Origin: Oceanipulchritudo coccoides | Lineage (GTDB): Bacteria > Verrucomicrobiota > Verrucomicrobiia > Opitutales > Oceanipulchritudinaceae | Assembly: GCF_010500615.1 (NCBI RefSeq) | Contig: NZ_JAAGNX010000001.1 | Span: forward strand, 1,379,531-1,443,530 | Direction of reading: 5' to 3' | Length of the DNA: 64,000 nucleotides | Shown here: positions 1 to 8,040 of the stretch, in pieces | How the letters are laid out: every line of letters begins with the position of its first letter | Position numbering within the stretch: the stretch's first letter is position 1 | Notes under the pieces: generated by a model | The model's database searches: none | Told to the model about the DNA's origin: nothing | Seen by the model: only the letters and a program-made list of their open reading frames with translations | Position numbers and translations under genes: made by a program

Positions 1-886
1 CGGAAGTGAATTCCATGGTCACTTCGTAACCACCGGTTTGGGTAATCTGCGGACGGGCCTCTTCAATGATTTCCCCCGTCATTACCGGAATGATTTTCAC
101 GTACGTCGGGCTCTCAACAATTTCCCCGGTTTCCGGATCTTCTGTTTCCTCAACAAGCACTTGGTAACCCAGTGGGGGCTCAGCGCCCGGGCGCGGTTGA
201 GCGGTCCGGTGGACCAGCTTGAATTCAAGCAGGGCAGGGGCTCCAATTGTCTCGGCAATATTGGGATTGTCCTCGGTATTGATACCGGGCATCTGCACCT
301 CGATCAGGTTTGCCCCTTTGAGGCGTACCACGGGTTCAGCCACTCCAAGACCATCGACTCGGTCGAGAACCACTTGACGCGCATCCTCCAGCTGTCGCTG
401 GCGAAAGAACATGTCCTCGGACAAGCTTGCTTCGTCCACATCAAAGGTAATGGCAACCCCCCCATTGAGGTCCAGCCCAAGGCTGATTTCACCCTTTGAA
501 CGGCGGAGCAGCTCGGTGAGAAGAATTTTGTTCTTCTTCTTGAGGTTACGAATTTCCTGAAGCCGGATGTCCTGAAAATATTGCGAGAGGTCGATTGATT
601 CATCCTCTGAAATTCTCAACAGGGCCGTATAGAGGGTGGCGTAGGGAGACGTTGCATCTCCAGCGGCCTCTTCAACCTTTTCATTGGCCCGCACGACAAG
701 CGCTTCAAACTCGGAGAAATTGTCCTCGCGGGACTTTATCTCGGTACCTGACTCGTCTACGGCTGCAGTTACCTGACTGGTCAAATACGGTTCAAAGGGT
801 GTTCCTGTTGGTGGGAGCAGCTCCGTGGTTGCCCATGCGGCAACGAGGAGGGTGACAATCAGCCTGAAAAGGTTTGTTCCGTTCAT
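1..886 (-). CDS. secD: Protein translocase subunit SecD, N-terminal part (cut by window start)
   Basis: Inner-membrane subunit that uses the proton gradient to pull secreted proteins out of the SecYEG channel on the periplasmic side. Translating the minus strand from an ATG at 884-886 gives an open frame of about 295 residues running off the window. It has an N-terminal membrane helix (FRLIVTLLVAAWA) and then the typical SecD first periplasmic domain with LGLDLNGGVAITFDVD, followed by VVLDRVDGLGVAEPVV and the IEVQMPGI motif. The gene sits 45 bases downstream of yajC on the same strand, the usual yajC-secD order. The C-terminal membrane domain lies outside the window, so it cannot be seen whether SecF is fused to it, as happens in some Verrucomicrobiota. 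Identification is confident from motifs and neighbour. Confidence 0.93.
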   Translation of the reverse strand, partial: MNGTNLFRLIVTLLVAAWATTELLPPTGTPFEPYLTSQVTAAVDESGTEIKSREDNFSEFEALVVRANEKVEEAAGDATSPYATLYTALLRISEDESIDLSQYFQDIRLQEIRNLKKKNKILLTELLRRSKGEISLGLDLNGGVAITFDVDEASLSEDMFFRQRQLEDARQVVLDRVDGLGVAEPVVRLKGANLIEVQMPGINTEDNPNIAETIGAPALLEFKLVHRTAQPRPGAEPPLGYQVLVEETEDPETGEIVESPTYVKIIPVMTGEIIEEARPQITQTGGYEVTMEFTS

Positions 887-931
887 TGGATATATTGGTT
901 GGTTTACTGGAAAAAGGGGGAGGGGGGCGCT

Positions 932-1243
932 TTACTGGTCTGCGGTGTCACGGGCCGTGATGGATCCCTTCAGGACATCGATGCGGGTGTTGTCATCAAT
1001 TTTGACCTGGAATCGATCCTTTTTCACGTGCGTGATCACGCCGCAAATACCGCCGGCAGTGACAACAGTATCACCGGGCTTCAATTCCGTGATCATTTGC
1101 TGGTGCTCTTTTTGCTTCTTGCGCTGTGGCTGGATCAGGAGGAACCAGAAGCCCACCATCAGAAGAATAAAGGCGAGAAGCTGCATGAGCATGTTTCCCT
1201 GTGAAGGGCCGCCCTGTGCGAGGATGTAAAATACACTGTTCAT
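932..1243 (-). CDS. yajC: Preprotein translocase subunit YajC
   Basis: Small inner-membrane accessory of the SecDF complex. The 103-residue product has one membrane helix (about residues 19-39, ending FWFLLIQPQRKKQKEHQ), then the conserved ELKPGDTVVTAGGICGVI segment of the family, and ends with an acidic tail. Length is normal for YajC. It lies directly upstream of secD with a 45-base gap and is very likely co-transcribed with it. About 140 bases separate it from gcvH on the same strand. Confidence 0.95.
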   Translation of the reverse strand: MNSVFYILAQGGPSQGNMLMQLLAFILLMVGFWFLLIQPQRKKQKEHQQMITELKPGDTVVTAGGICGVITHVKKDRFQVKIDDNTRIDVLKGSITARDTADQ

Positions 1244-1381
1244 AGTTGTGCGAGTTAAAGGTCGTAAAAAACCAGCAACTGTGCGCCTCTCGCTGGAAGA
1301 ATCAAGAAATTTGCGTAGTCCCGGCCAATTAAGGACGGTTGCGAGGGGCTTGTTGCCGGATCAGCTGGCTGAAGGCTGTAT

Positions 1382-1765
1382 TCAGCCAACAATATTAGCA
1401 TAGGCGGCAGCGTCCATCAGATCATCAAGATTGGCTCCCTCATCCAATTGAACGCGAATCATCCAAGCTTCTCCGTACGGATCGGAATTGACGGTCTCAG
1501 GGGCTCCGGTCAGCTCATCATTAACGGCCCTGATCGTGCCTTGAACCGGCATGTAAAGGTCGCTGGCCGCCTTGACGGATTCGACCACCCCGAATGAATC
1601 GCCGGCTTCGAAGGTGTCATCGACTTCAGGAAGTTCCACAAAGGTAATATCCCCAAGGCTGTTTTGAGCATAGTCGGTAACGCCAACGGTGACCGTTCCA
1701 TCTTCCTCAAGACGAATCCACTCATGATCCTTGGTATATTTCAAATTATCCGGAATTGAACTCAT
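1382..1765 (-). CDS. gcvH: Glycine cleavage system H protein
   Basis: Lipoyl carrier that shuttles the aminomethyl group of glycine between the P, T and L proteins. From the ATG at 1763-1765 it is 127 residues, the normal length. It starts SSIPDNLKYTKDHEW, and the lipoylation motif is GVVESVKAAS with Lys65 as the expected lipoyl lysine. An ATG four codons upstream (1777) is in frame, but the downstream start fits the family better. The gene follows gcvT by about 70 bases in the same direction, so T and H are made together. The P protein (gcvP) is not next to them in this window. A small inverted repeat (GGCTGAA/TTCAGCC, 1367-1387) overlaps the stop codon but has no T run. Confidence 0.96.
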   Translation of the reverse strand: MSSIPDNLKYTKDHEWIRLEEDGTVTVGVTDYAQNSLGDITFVELPEVDDTFEAGDSFGVVESVKAASDLYMPVQGTIRAVNDELTGAPETVNSDPYGEAWMIRVQLDEGANLDDLMDAAAYANIVG

Positions 1766-1838
1766 GCCTCTCTTCAAGGGGCTTGAGCACGACCTGACAA
1801 CCGGAAAAACGCTTTGCCGGACAATTTAGCCTGCAAAA

Positions 1839-2939
1839 TCACACTTTGTGCAGCGGAGGCTGGGCAATTTCCAAGGGAATCCGCGTTTTGCGTATCTCGA
1901 CAAGCAGCGGAATCTTATCCTTGAGCGCTTGTGTGGAAACGCATGCGGAACCAATGGGACGACCCAGCATGGGGGATTGAGTCCCAGATAGAACTTTTCC
2001 GCATGGATTGCCATCCTCGTCGATGATTTCAGTTCCCTCGCGGGCAATGCGCCGGTCTTCCAGGCGGAAAAAGACCACTTTCCGGTCAAGACCCTCGTCG
2101 AGCCGCTTCTGCAGGGCAGTCCTCCCGACAAAGTCCGTGGCCTTCTGGAACTTGACGACCCAGCCCAGTCCGCCTGTGAGGGGATCAATCTGGGCGCTGA
2201 TTTCGTGCCCATAGAGGGGATAACCCGCCTCAAGGCGTAGGCTGTCGCGTGCGCCAAGCCCGACCAACTGAAGGCCGTGATCCTTGCCGATCTCCAGTAT
2301 ACGGTTTGCGACCCGTGCCGCTTCACCGGCGGGCAGGTAGATCTCCACGCCATCCTCGCCGGTGTAGCCGGTGCGGCTGACAATGGCGTTGGTCTCCATG
2401 AATGATCCTTGGATAAAGTGGAAGCGCTTCAGGGAGGAGAGGTCCTGTCCAGAGGCCAGCTTGAAGATCTCCATGGCCTTCGGTCCCTGCAATGCCAGCT
2501 GCCCGAAATCCTCGGAAACATCATCGATCAGGCAATCAAAGCCAACTGCCTGGCCGGTGATCCATTCAACATCCTTGGAGACATTGGCGGCATTCACACA
2601 GAGAAAATACTCTTCATCGCCAACCTGATAAATGATCAGGTCATCGACAACCCCGCCATCCTCATAGCACATCACCGTGTAGATGGCTTTGCCGACTTGA
2701 AGCTTCTCGACGTTGTTGGTCACGAGTTTGTTCAGGAAGGCCCGTGCCCCGGATCCATGCACGCGCACTTCACCCATGTGGCTGACATCAAACAAGCCCG
2801 CAGCTTCGCGGACAGCACGGTGTTCCTGCAGAATGGAAGTATACTGGACCGGCATTTCCCAGCCGGCGAATGGCACCAATCGAGCATTATGATCCGTGTG
2901 AAAGGCATGCAAGGGGGTGCGTTTTAGTGAATCACTCAT
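1839..2939 (-). CDS. gcvT: Glycine cleavage system T protein (aminomethyltransferase)
   Basis: Transfers the methylene group from the H-protein-bound aminomethyl arm to tetrahydrofolate, releasing ammonia. The 366-residue product from the ATG at 2937-2939 starts SDSLKRTPLHAFH and contains the family signatures VPFAGWEMPVQY, GLFDVSHMGEV, SRTGYTGEDGVEIY and GLGARDSLRLEAGYPLYG. An alternative ATG eight codons upstream (2963) adds MKCLLMGI and looks spurious. It is followed by gcvH on the same strand. No glycine-riboswitch-like structure was seen upstream, where only 54 bases separate it from the preceding dehydrogenase gene. Threonine dehydrogenase and Kbl, which produce glycine, are also encoded in this window. 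Confidence 0.96.
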   Translation of the reverse strand: MSDSLKRTPLHAFHTDHNARLVPFAGWEMPVQYTSILQEHRAVREAAGLFDVSHMGEVRVHGSGARAFLNKLVTNNVEKLQVGKAIYTVMCYEDGGVVDDLIIYQVGDEEYFLCVNAANVSKDVEWITGQAVGFDCLIDDVSEDFGQLALQGPKAMEIFKLASGQDLSSLKRFHFIQGSFMETNAIVSRTGYTGEDGVEIYLPAGEAARVANRILEIGKDHGLQLVGLGARDSLRLEAGYPLYGHEISAQIDPLTGGLGWVVKFQKATDFVGRTALQKRLDEGLDRKVVFFRLEDRRIAREGTEIIDEDGNPCGKVLSGTQSPMLGRPIGSACVSTQALKDKIPLLVEIRKTRIPLEIAQPPLHKV

Positions 2940-2993
2940 AATTCCCATTAAAAGGCATTTCACGGAAAAACCAATAAAACTTGGCAGGAATTC

Positions 2994-3716
2994 CTAACTT
3001 TTCATTTTCCGTATATCGATGAACGATCCAGAGGGCTCGGACATGAATTTTTCCATTGCACTGGATATGCGGTGGGCCGCCGCCTCAGCGGAAGGCATGT
3101 CCGGGGTGTTCTTTGCCTTCTTAAGTCGCCTGACCGTTTCGAAATTCTGATCAGCCTCAATGCCGCAGATGTAATCCTGCATGGCCGTATCGATCAGGCC
3201 GGGGGCCAGCGAGGTAAAGTGCACCTCCGGTTCCTCGGCGGCGTAGAGCATCACCAGCATGTTCAAGGCCGCCTTGGAAATGGAATAGCCGTTCCAACCA
3301 CGGCTGCCCGATACGGCCGCCCCGGACGAAATAGCTACCACCTGTCGCGGCTTTTGTTCCATGCGGAGGAGCGCATCCAGCAACCACTTGTTTGACCAGA
3401 CGTTGATCTCCATGGTGTCACGAAGGGATTCCAAGGGCGTGTCACGCATGTCACGGATTTCGGAAAGGATTCCCGCGTTGAGAATTACCCGGTCGAATCC
3501 CGAAACCCGCTTCAGCCAATTCTCAAGGGTGGACTTGCCCTTAAGATGGTCGGCGAGATCAATGGAGGCGTAGTTGAACTGTTCCGGGTAAGCTTCAACC
3601 AGGTCACACTCACCACGACTGCAACCAAAGACCGTATGCCCGCTTTCCAGATACACCTTTGCCAATCCGTGGCCCAAGCCGCGGCTGACGCCCGTGATAA
3701 AGATTGTTTCCTTCAT
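2994..3716 (-). CDS. Short-chain dehydrogenase/reductase family oxidoreductase
   Basis: Cytoplasmic NAD(P)-dependent oxidoreductase of the classical SDR family; substrate unknown. The 240-residue product begins with the Rossmann nucleotide-binding loop TGVSRGLGHGLA (residues 8-19). It has the NAG motif at 80-82, catalytic Ser at 130/131 (VAISSGAA) and the Tyr-x-x-x-Lys pair Tyr144/Lys148 in GYSISKAA. Length and motif spacing are typical, so it should be active. It lies 54 bases upstream of gcvT in the same direction and may be the first gene of that operon, although no role in glycine metabolism is implied. The gene to its other side is divergent (3810), with about 90 bases of shared promoter space. 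Confidence 0.88.
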   Translation of the reverse strand: MKETIFITGVSRGLGHGLAKVYLESGHTVFGCSRGECDLVEAYPEQFNYASIDLADHLKGKSTLENWLKRVSGFDRVILNAGILSEIRDMRDTPLESLRDTMEINVWSNKWLLDALLRMEQKPRQVVAISSGAAVSGSRGWNGYSISKAALNMLVMLYAAEEPEVHFTSLAPGLIDTAMQDYICGIEADQNFETVRRLKKAKNTPDMPSAEAAAHRISSAMEKFMSEPSGSFIDIRKMKS

Positions 3717-3809
3717 AAACGGAAATTTTTGTCAGCCTTCAACATTTGGCAAACGAGGAATGAGAAATGGTCTTTTCTTACAGCCAGTTATCACGTATCG
3801 TAATTTATT

Positions 3810-4622
3810 ATGATGAAGAACAACAAGCTGCTTGGCTTTATCTTTTTGCTTGGAGCGTTAACGGGTGTGGGCCTGACGCTGATTTTCCGGCCTCTTGATC
3901 AACCTCCTGCAGATACTCCGGGAACCGAGAGTCAAGTCGAGGCAACTGAAGAGAGTGGGGCATTGCTCGCCCGGATCCGTGAGCAGGAACAGGAGATTGT
4001 CCGCCTGCGGGGTGAATTGGCCACTGTCGGAGCGCAGGAAATTTCCGCTTCAATCGTCGAGCCCGAGCCGGAGCCTGAAGCAGAGCCAGAACGCCGATCC
4101 GGATTTGCCCGGCAAATGGAAAACCGGATGGCTCGGCGGGTCGATTCCCTCGTGGCCGATTATGACCTGAATGAGGCACAGCGGGGACAGCTTGAGGAGG
4201 TCTTCCGGATGCAATTGGAGAATTTCAGGGCACGCCGGAACGGGGAAGCTGTGGAACCGTTCAATTTGGATGAGGCCATTGCCGGGGTGCTATCCGAGGA
4301 ACAGTTTGCCCAATACCTTGAGGAGTCCCAGGAAGAAATCTACAACCGGGCGGAGTTGATCGCGACGACACAACTGGTCCGCTTGATCCAGTCAGTTGAG
4401 CTTTCGGATGAGCAGCAAGCCACTGTCTATGACACGGTGAACGCCACAGCCCAGGAATGGCTGATTGCGCGGCAGACCGGTGAGGATTTCAATATGCGGG
4501 AAGCCGTGCAGGAACAGCTTGGCACCATCCTGACCGAAGAACAGTTGTCCAGCTATCTGGAAAGTCTCGGAAACGGCTCCGGGTTTGGTCCTCCGGGTGG
4601 GGGTCGGCCCCCAGGGCCGTGA
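3810..4622 (+). CDS. Membrane-anchored helical periplasmic protein of unknown function
   Basis: Not recognised as a named family. The 270-residue product has an N-terminal membrane helix (about residues 7-26, LLGFIFLLGALTGVGLTLIF) with no clear signal-peptidase site, so it is probably anchored with its body in the periplasm. A short heptad-like stretch (IREQEQEIVRLRGEL, about 55-70) and an acidic Glu-Pro run (PEPEPEAEPE) follow. Two similar helical segments then contain LNEAQRGQLEEVFRMQL and LSDEQQATVYDTVN, each followed by a SEEQFAQYLE or TEEQLSSYLE unit, which suggests an internal duplication. The tail is Gly/Pro-rich (FGPPGGGRPPGP). The repeated L-x-x-x-Q helices recall LTXXQ/CpxP-like chaperones, but that is only a resemblance. 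The gene stands alone, divergent from the dehydrogenase and upstream of tmRNA. Confidence 0.75.
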   Translation: MMKNNKLLGFIFLLGALTGVGLTLIFRPLDQPPADTPGTESQVEATEESGALLARIREQEQEIVRLRGELATVGAQEISASIVEPEPEPEAEPERRSGFARQMENRMARRVDSLVADYDLNEAQRGQLEEVFRMQLENFRARRNGEAVEPFNLDEAIAGVLSEEQFAQYLEESQEEIYNRAELIATTQLVRLIQSVELSDEQQATVYDTVNATAQEWLIARQTGEDFNMREAVQEQLGTILTEEQLSSYLESLGNGSGFGPPGGGRPPGP

Positions 4623-4635
4623 ATTACTAATCCGT

Positions 4636-4665
4636 TTGACAAGCAGGGTCCACCGGAGCGATATT
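4636..4665 (+). promoter_or_regulatory. Candidate sigma-70-type promoter for tmRNA
   Basis: A perfect TTGACA (4636-4641) is followed after 18 bases by GATATT (4660-4665), a 4-of-6 match to TATAAT. It lies in the 105-base gap between the preceding gene's stop and the tmRNA 5' end, as expected if ssrA has its own promoter with a short 5' leader removed by RNase P. Evidence is sequence resemblance only. Confidence 0.5.
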
Positions 4666-4727
4666 CGACTCTTAGTTCTTTGACTCATCGACCCGGTTTC
4701 GATGGTCAATTTCGGACTTTCTCTTTT

Positions 4728-5078
4728 GGGGGTGTTTTGGAATTCGACCGGTCGTGAACGGAAATCGTGGCAGGCAGGAGTTGGCCGAAGGCTCCTTAAC
4801 AATCGGCCAAGCCTATAAATGGCGAAAACGAATACGCACTCGCAGCTTAATTGTGCTGTGACGGTGAACCTCTGACACCCGCTGAGAGGGAATCCGACGA
4901 TTAGCGGGCATAGCCTTCGTCCGGGATACCGGGGCGAGGCCGTATTCAACAGGTATCTGGCCTGCGGAAAACGCGCTGTTTCGTGCTCCAAAGGCGAGAC
5001 TTAAACATACAGCTAAGCTTGTAGAGGCGGTTTCTTGAAACGACCGGGACAGGGGTTCAAATCCCCTCACCTCCACCA
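4728..5078 (+). ncRNA. ssrA: Transfer-messenger RNA (tmRNA)
   Basis: Rescues ribosomes stalled on mRNAs lacking a stop codon and tags the nascent peptide for proteolysis. The 5' end GGGGGTGTTTTGGAATTCGA and the 3' end GGGTTCAAATCCCCTCACCT plus CCACCA form the tRNA-like acceptor and T arm. GGGGGUG (4728-4734) pairs with CACCUCC (5068-5074), leaving A5075 and an encoded CCA (5076-5078). The tag reading frame encodes NGENEYALAA and stops at TAA 4848-4850, the classic ALAA degradation end. The codon before the Asn is ATA rather than the usual GCA, so the exact resume codon is uncertain. It is a normal one-piece tmRNA of about 351 nt, not a permuted two-piece form. Open frames on the opposite strand across this region are coincidental. 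Confidence 0.96.
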
Positions 5079-5104
5079 TCCTTCGCCCTGCGGGCTTCGG
5101 ATGG
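5076..5104 (+). repeat. Hairpin immediately downstream of tmRNA
   Basis: CCATCC (5076-5081) and GGATGG (5099-5104) pair, with an inner CCC/GGG stem, directly overlapping the encoded CCA of tmRNA. There is no T run, so it is not a classical intrinsic terminator. It resembles repetitive palindromes often seen after tRNA genes and may aid 3'-end processing. The rest of the gap to fabD (5105-5208) shows nothing else recognisable. Confidence 0.5.
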
Positions 5105-5208
5105 CAAGCCAAGTGAGCGCGGCGAGCCCGGACGAAGCCTGCGGCACGGGCATCAAACTGTGATTAGGATATTGATTTCTTCCCGAGAGGTCATTTGATG
5201 ACCCGCTT

Positions 5209-6114
5209 ATGTCTAAAGGAATCATATTTTCAGGTCAGGGAGCGCAGAAGGTCGGCATGGGCCAGTCCCTGTTTGAGGGCAGTCCCACTGCAAAAGCGCT
5301 GTATGAAAAGGCGGATGAGGTACTGGGCTGGAAGCTGAGCGAAATCAGCTTCAACGGGCCGGAGGAAACCCTCACGGAGACCCGCGTCTGCCAGCCGGCA
5401 CTATATGTCCACGGCTTTACGGTCTACACTTTACTCGAGGAAGCGGGCAAGACGGGCGACATCAGCCTCGCCGCCGGCTTGAGCTTGGGTGAGCTGACGG
5501 CCCTGGCCGCCGCCGGATCCTTTTCCTTTGAAGACGGCTTGCGGGTGGTCGCGGAGCGTGGTCGCCTGATGCAGGAGGCTTGTGACGCCACAGACGGTGC
5601 GATGGCCTCGATGATCGGTGGCGAAGTGGAGGCGGTGAAAGAACTCTGTGCAGCGCACGATGTCGACATGGCCAACCTCAACTGCCCCGGTCAGATAGTG
5701 ATTTCCGGGGAGACGGCGAAGGTCGGGCAGGCCGTTGAAGCCGCCAAAGCCGCTGGGACTTTCCGCATGGTGGTGCCGCTCAAGGTGGCAGGCGCCTATC
5801 ACAGCCGCCTGATGGAGCCGGCTCGGGTCAAGTTTGAGGAATTCCTCCAAGGGGTCGAAATTAAAGAACCGCAGCTGACTGTGTTGAGCAACACCACCGG
5901 CAAGGCGGTCAAGACGGCTGCCGAAATCCGGGAAGCCCTCGCGAAGCAGGTAGTCTCCAGTGTCCTCTGGGAGGATTGCATGCGGGAAGCGGCCTCAATG
6001 GGCGTGACAGACTTCTACGAATGCGGCCTTGGTGCGGTTCTGGCCGGTATGGCCAAGCGGACCGACCGCTCATGGATCGTCAAGTCCATTGCGGAATTCG
6101 CGGATCTGGGTTAA
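5209..6114 (+). CDS. fabD: Malonyl-CoA:ACP transacylase
   Basis: Loads the malonyl group from CoA onto acyl carrier protein for fatty-acid synthesis in the cytoplasm. The 301-residue product has the N-terminal GQGAQ loop (residues 9-13), the nucleophile motif GLSLGE with Ser92, and the catalytic His198 in AYHSRLM. Length is typical. The gene is not clustered with other fab genes here. It is preceded by tmRNA and followed by lepA after about 100 bases that contain an inverted repeat. The start codon is ATG at 5209. Confidence 0.96.
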   Translation: MSKGIIFSGQGAQKVGMGQSLFEGSPTAKALYEKADEVLGWKLSEISFNGPEETLTETRVCQPALYVHGFTVYTLLEEAGKTGDISLAAGLSLGELTALAAAGSFSFEDGLRVVAERGRLMQEACDATDGAMASMIGGEVEAVKELCAAHDVDMANLNCPGQIVISGETAKVGQAVEAAKAAGTFRMVVPLKVAGAYHSRLMEPARVKFEEFLQGVEIKEPQLTVLSNTTGKAVKTAAEIREALAKQVVSSVLWEDCMREAASMGVTDFYECGLGAVLAGMAKRTDRSWIVKSIAEFADLG

Positions 6115-6201
6115 CTACGAATTGCACGAATCATTCGAATCGAAAAACTTATTGAAACCAGCGTCCCTAATTAATCCGCGAAATTCGCGGGATTCGTAGT
6201 T
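6113..6201. repeat. Intergenic inverted-repeat element between fabD and lepA
   Basis: AACTACGAAT (6113-6122) and ATTCGTAGTT (6192-6201) are perfect 10-base inverted arms. The space between them is filled by further ATTCG/CGAAT words such as GCACGAATCATTCGAATCG and CGCGAAATTCGCGGGATTCG. The left arm overlaps the fabD stop codon and the right arm ends 11 bases before the lepA start. It looks like a small extragenic repetitive element rather than a terminator, as no T run follows. Confidence 0.6.
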
Positions 6202-6212
6202 TCTAAACTCAT

Positions 6213-8018
6213 ATGTCCAAGCTCTCCAAAATTCGCAATTTTTGCATCATCGCCCATATCGACCACGGGAAGACCACCCTCAGCGACCGCTTGCTGGAGG
6301 CTACCCAGACGGTCAGCGCGCGCGACATGCAGGCGCAATTGCTGGATTCAATGGATCTGGAGCGGGAGCGAGGAATCACCATCAAGAGCCATCCGGTGAC
6401 TTTGAAGCACAAGGCCGCCGATGGAATCGACTACATTTTCAACCTGATCGACACCCCCGGGCACGTGGACTTTTCGTACGAGGTGTCGCGGAGCCTGACA
6501 GCCTGTGAAGGCGCACTTTTGCTCGTTGATGCCGCACAGGGGATTGAGGCGCAGACCGTGGCCAACGCCCATTTGGCACTTGATCTTGGGATGGAGGTCA
6601 TTCCGGTCATCAACAAGATTGACCTGCCCGGTTCAGATATCCCGTTGGTCAAACAACAGCTTGAGGATATTTTGGCCATTCCTGCGGATGAGGCAATTCT
6701 CGCCAGTGCCAAGGCTGGCAAGGGGATTCCCGAAATCATGGAGGCCATCATCCAGCGCGTTCCACCGCCGCGGTGGGGAGAACATCCGCATACCCGCACA
6801 CTGATTTTTGACTGTGTTTATGATGCCTACAAAGGCGTGATCTGTTTTGTCCGCGTTTTCTCAGGAACCATTAAACGCGGTGACACCATCCTCATGATGA
6901 GCGACGGCACAAAGGCCGAAGTGAAAGAAGTTGGAATCTTTTCCCCGAGCATGAAACCCTCCTCGACAATCGAGGCCGGCTGGGTCGGGTATATCGTGAC
7001 CAACATCAAGGACGTCTCTGAAATCAAGATTGGCGACACGATCACGACCGCCGCAAACCCGGCGACTGAGATGCTTCCGGGATACAAGGAAGTGCGTCCG
7101 ATGGTGTTTTCCGGACTATACCCGATCGACACATCGGATTATGAGAAGCTGAAAGTGAGCATGGGCAAGCTCCAGCTCAATGATTCGGCCCTGGTCTTTA
7201 CTCCTGAATCCTCAGTTGCTCTTGGGTTCGGTTTTCGGTGCGGGTTCCTCGGGTTGCTGCACATGGAAATTGTCACGGAGCGCATCCGCCGCGAGTATGA
7301 CCTGGATATCATCTCAACGTATCCAAGTGTTGTATACAAAGTGCTGAAAACCGACGGGACCGAGATTGAAGTCCACAATCCCGTTAACATGCCAGACCCG
7401 GCGGAAATCACTTCCATCTCCGAGCCGACAATCAAGGCGACCCTGCATATTCCATCCAAATCCATCGGGGACATCCTGGCTCTTGCCACGGAAAAGCGCG
7501 GATACGTTGATCACACTGAAACTCTCGATGAATCCCGCGTCATGATGGTTGCCCATTTGCCTCTCAATGAGATCCTTGTTGATTTCAATGACCGGCTCAA
7601 GAGCATCACCAAGGGATATGGCTCGATGGATTACGAATTGTCTGATTACCAGCAGAGCAAACTTGTCCGGTTGGACATTCTCGTCAATGGCGAGACAGTG
7701 GATGCCTTTTCCAGTATCGTCCACATGGAAAGAAGCGAGGCAAAGGGCCGCCAGTTGTGCGAGAAGCTCAAGGAGATTCTTCCGCGGCAGATGTTCAAGA
7801 TTGCCATTCAGGCCTCCGTGGGGAGCAAGGTAGTCGCCCGGGAAACCATCAGCGCCCTGCGCAAGGATGTGACGGCAAAATGTTATGGCGGTGATATTTC
7901 CAGAAAGCGCAAACTCCTCGAAAAGCAAAAGGAGGGAAAAAAGCGCATGAAACAGATCGGAAAAGTTTCGATCCCCCAGGAAGCCTTCGTCGACATTCTG
8001 AAGTCGACAAGCCGGTAA
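6213..8018 (+). CDS. lepA: Elongation factor 4 (back-translocating GTPase LepA)
   Basis: Ribosome-associated GTPase involved in translation fidelity and 30S biogenesis. The 601-residue product opens with the G1 motif [16 protein letters not shown], then [16 protein letters not shown] (G3) and NKIDLPGSD (G4). The LepA-specific C-terminal domain includes [13 protein letters not shown] and ends with [20 protein letters not shown], the diagnostic LepA tail. Full length and intact. lepB follows 22 bases downstream, the classic lepA-lepB pairing. Confidence 0.98.
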   Translation: MSKLSKIRNFCIIAHIDHGKTTLSDRLLEATQTVSARDMQAQLLDSMDLERERGITIKSHPVTLKHKAADGIDYIFNLIDTPGHVDFSYEVSRSLTACEGALLLVDAAQGIEAQTVANAHLALDLGMEVIPVINKIDLPGSDIPLVKQQLEDILAIPADEAILASAKAGKGIPEIMEAIIQRVPPPRWGEHPHTRTLIFDCVYDAYKGVICFVRVFSGTIKRGDTILMMSDGTKAEVKEVGIFSPSMKPSSTIEAGWVGYIVTNIKDVSEIKIGDTITTAANPATEMLPGYKEVRPMVFSGLYPIDTSDYEKLKVSMGKLQLNDSALVFTPESSVALGFGFRCGFLGLLHMEIVTERIRREYDLDIISTYPSVVYKVLKTDGTEIEVHNPVNMPDPAEITSISEPTIKATLHIPSKSIGDILALATEKRGYVDHTETLDESRVMMVAHLPLNEILVDFNDRLKSITKGYGSMDYELSDYQQSKLVRLDILVNGETVDAFSSIVHMERSEAKGRQLCEKLKEILPRQMFKIAIQASVGSKVVARETISALRKDVTAKCYGGDISRKRKLLEKQKEGKKRMKQIGKVSIPQEAFVDILKSTSR

Positions 8019-8040
8019 CCCCAACCCAGAAAACCAGATA

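Noticed and set aside
2940-2993. Possible glycine riboswitch upstream of gcvT
   Set aside because: Only 54 bases are available and no tandem aptamer-like structure is visible.
4392-5112. Open frames on the minus strand across the tmRNA region (about 199 and 99 codons)
   Set aside because: They overlap the well-supported tmRNA and the end of the preceding gene, and their translations show no family motifs.
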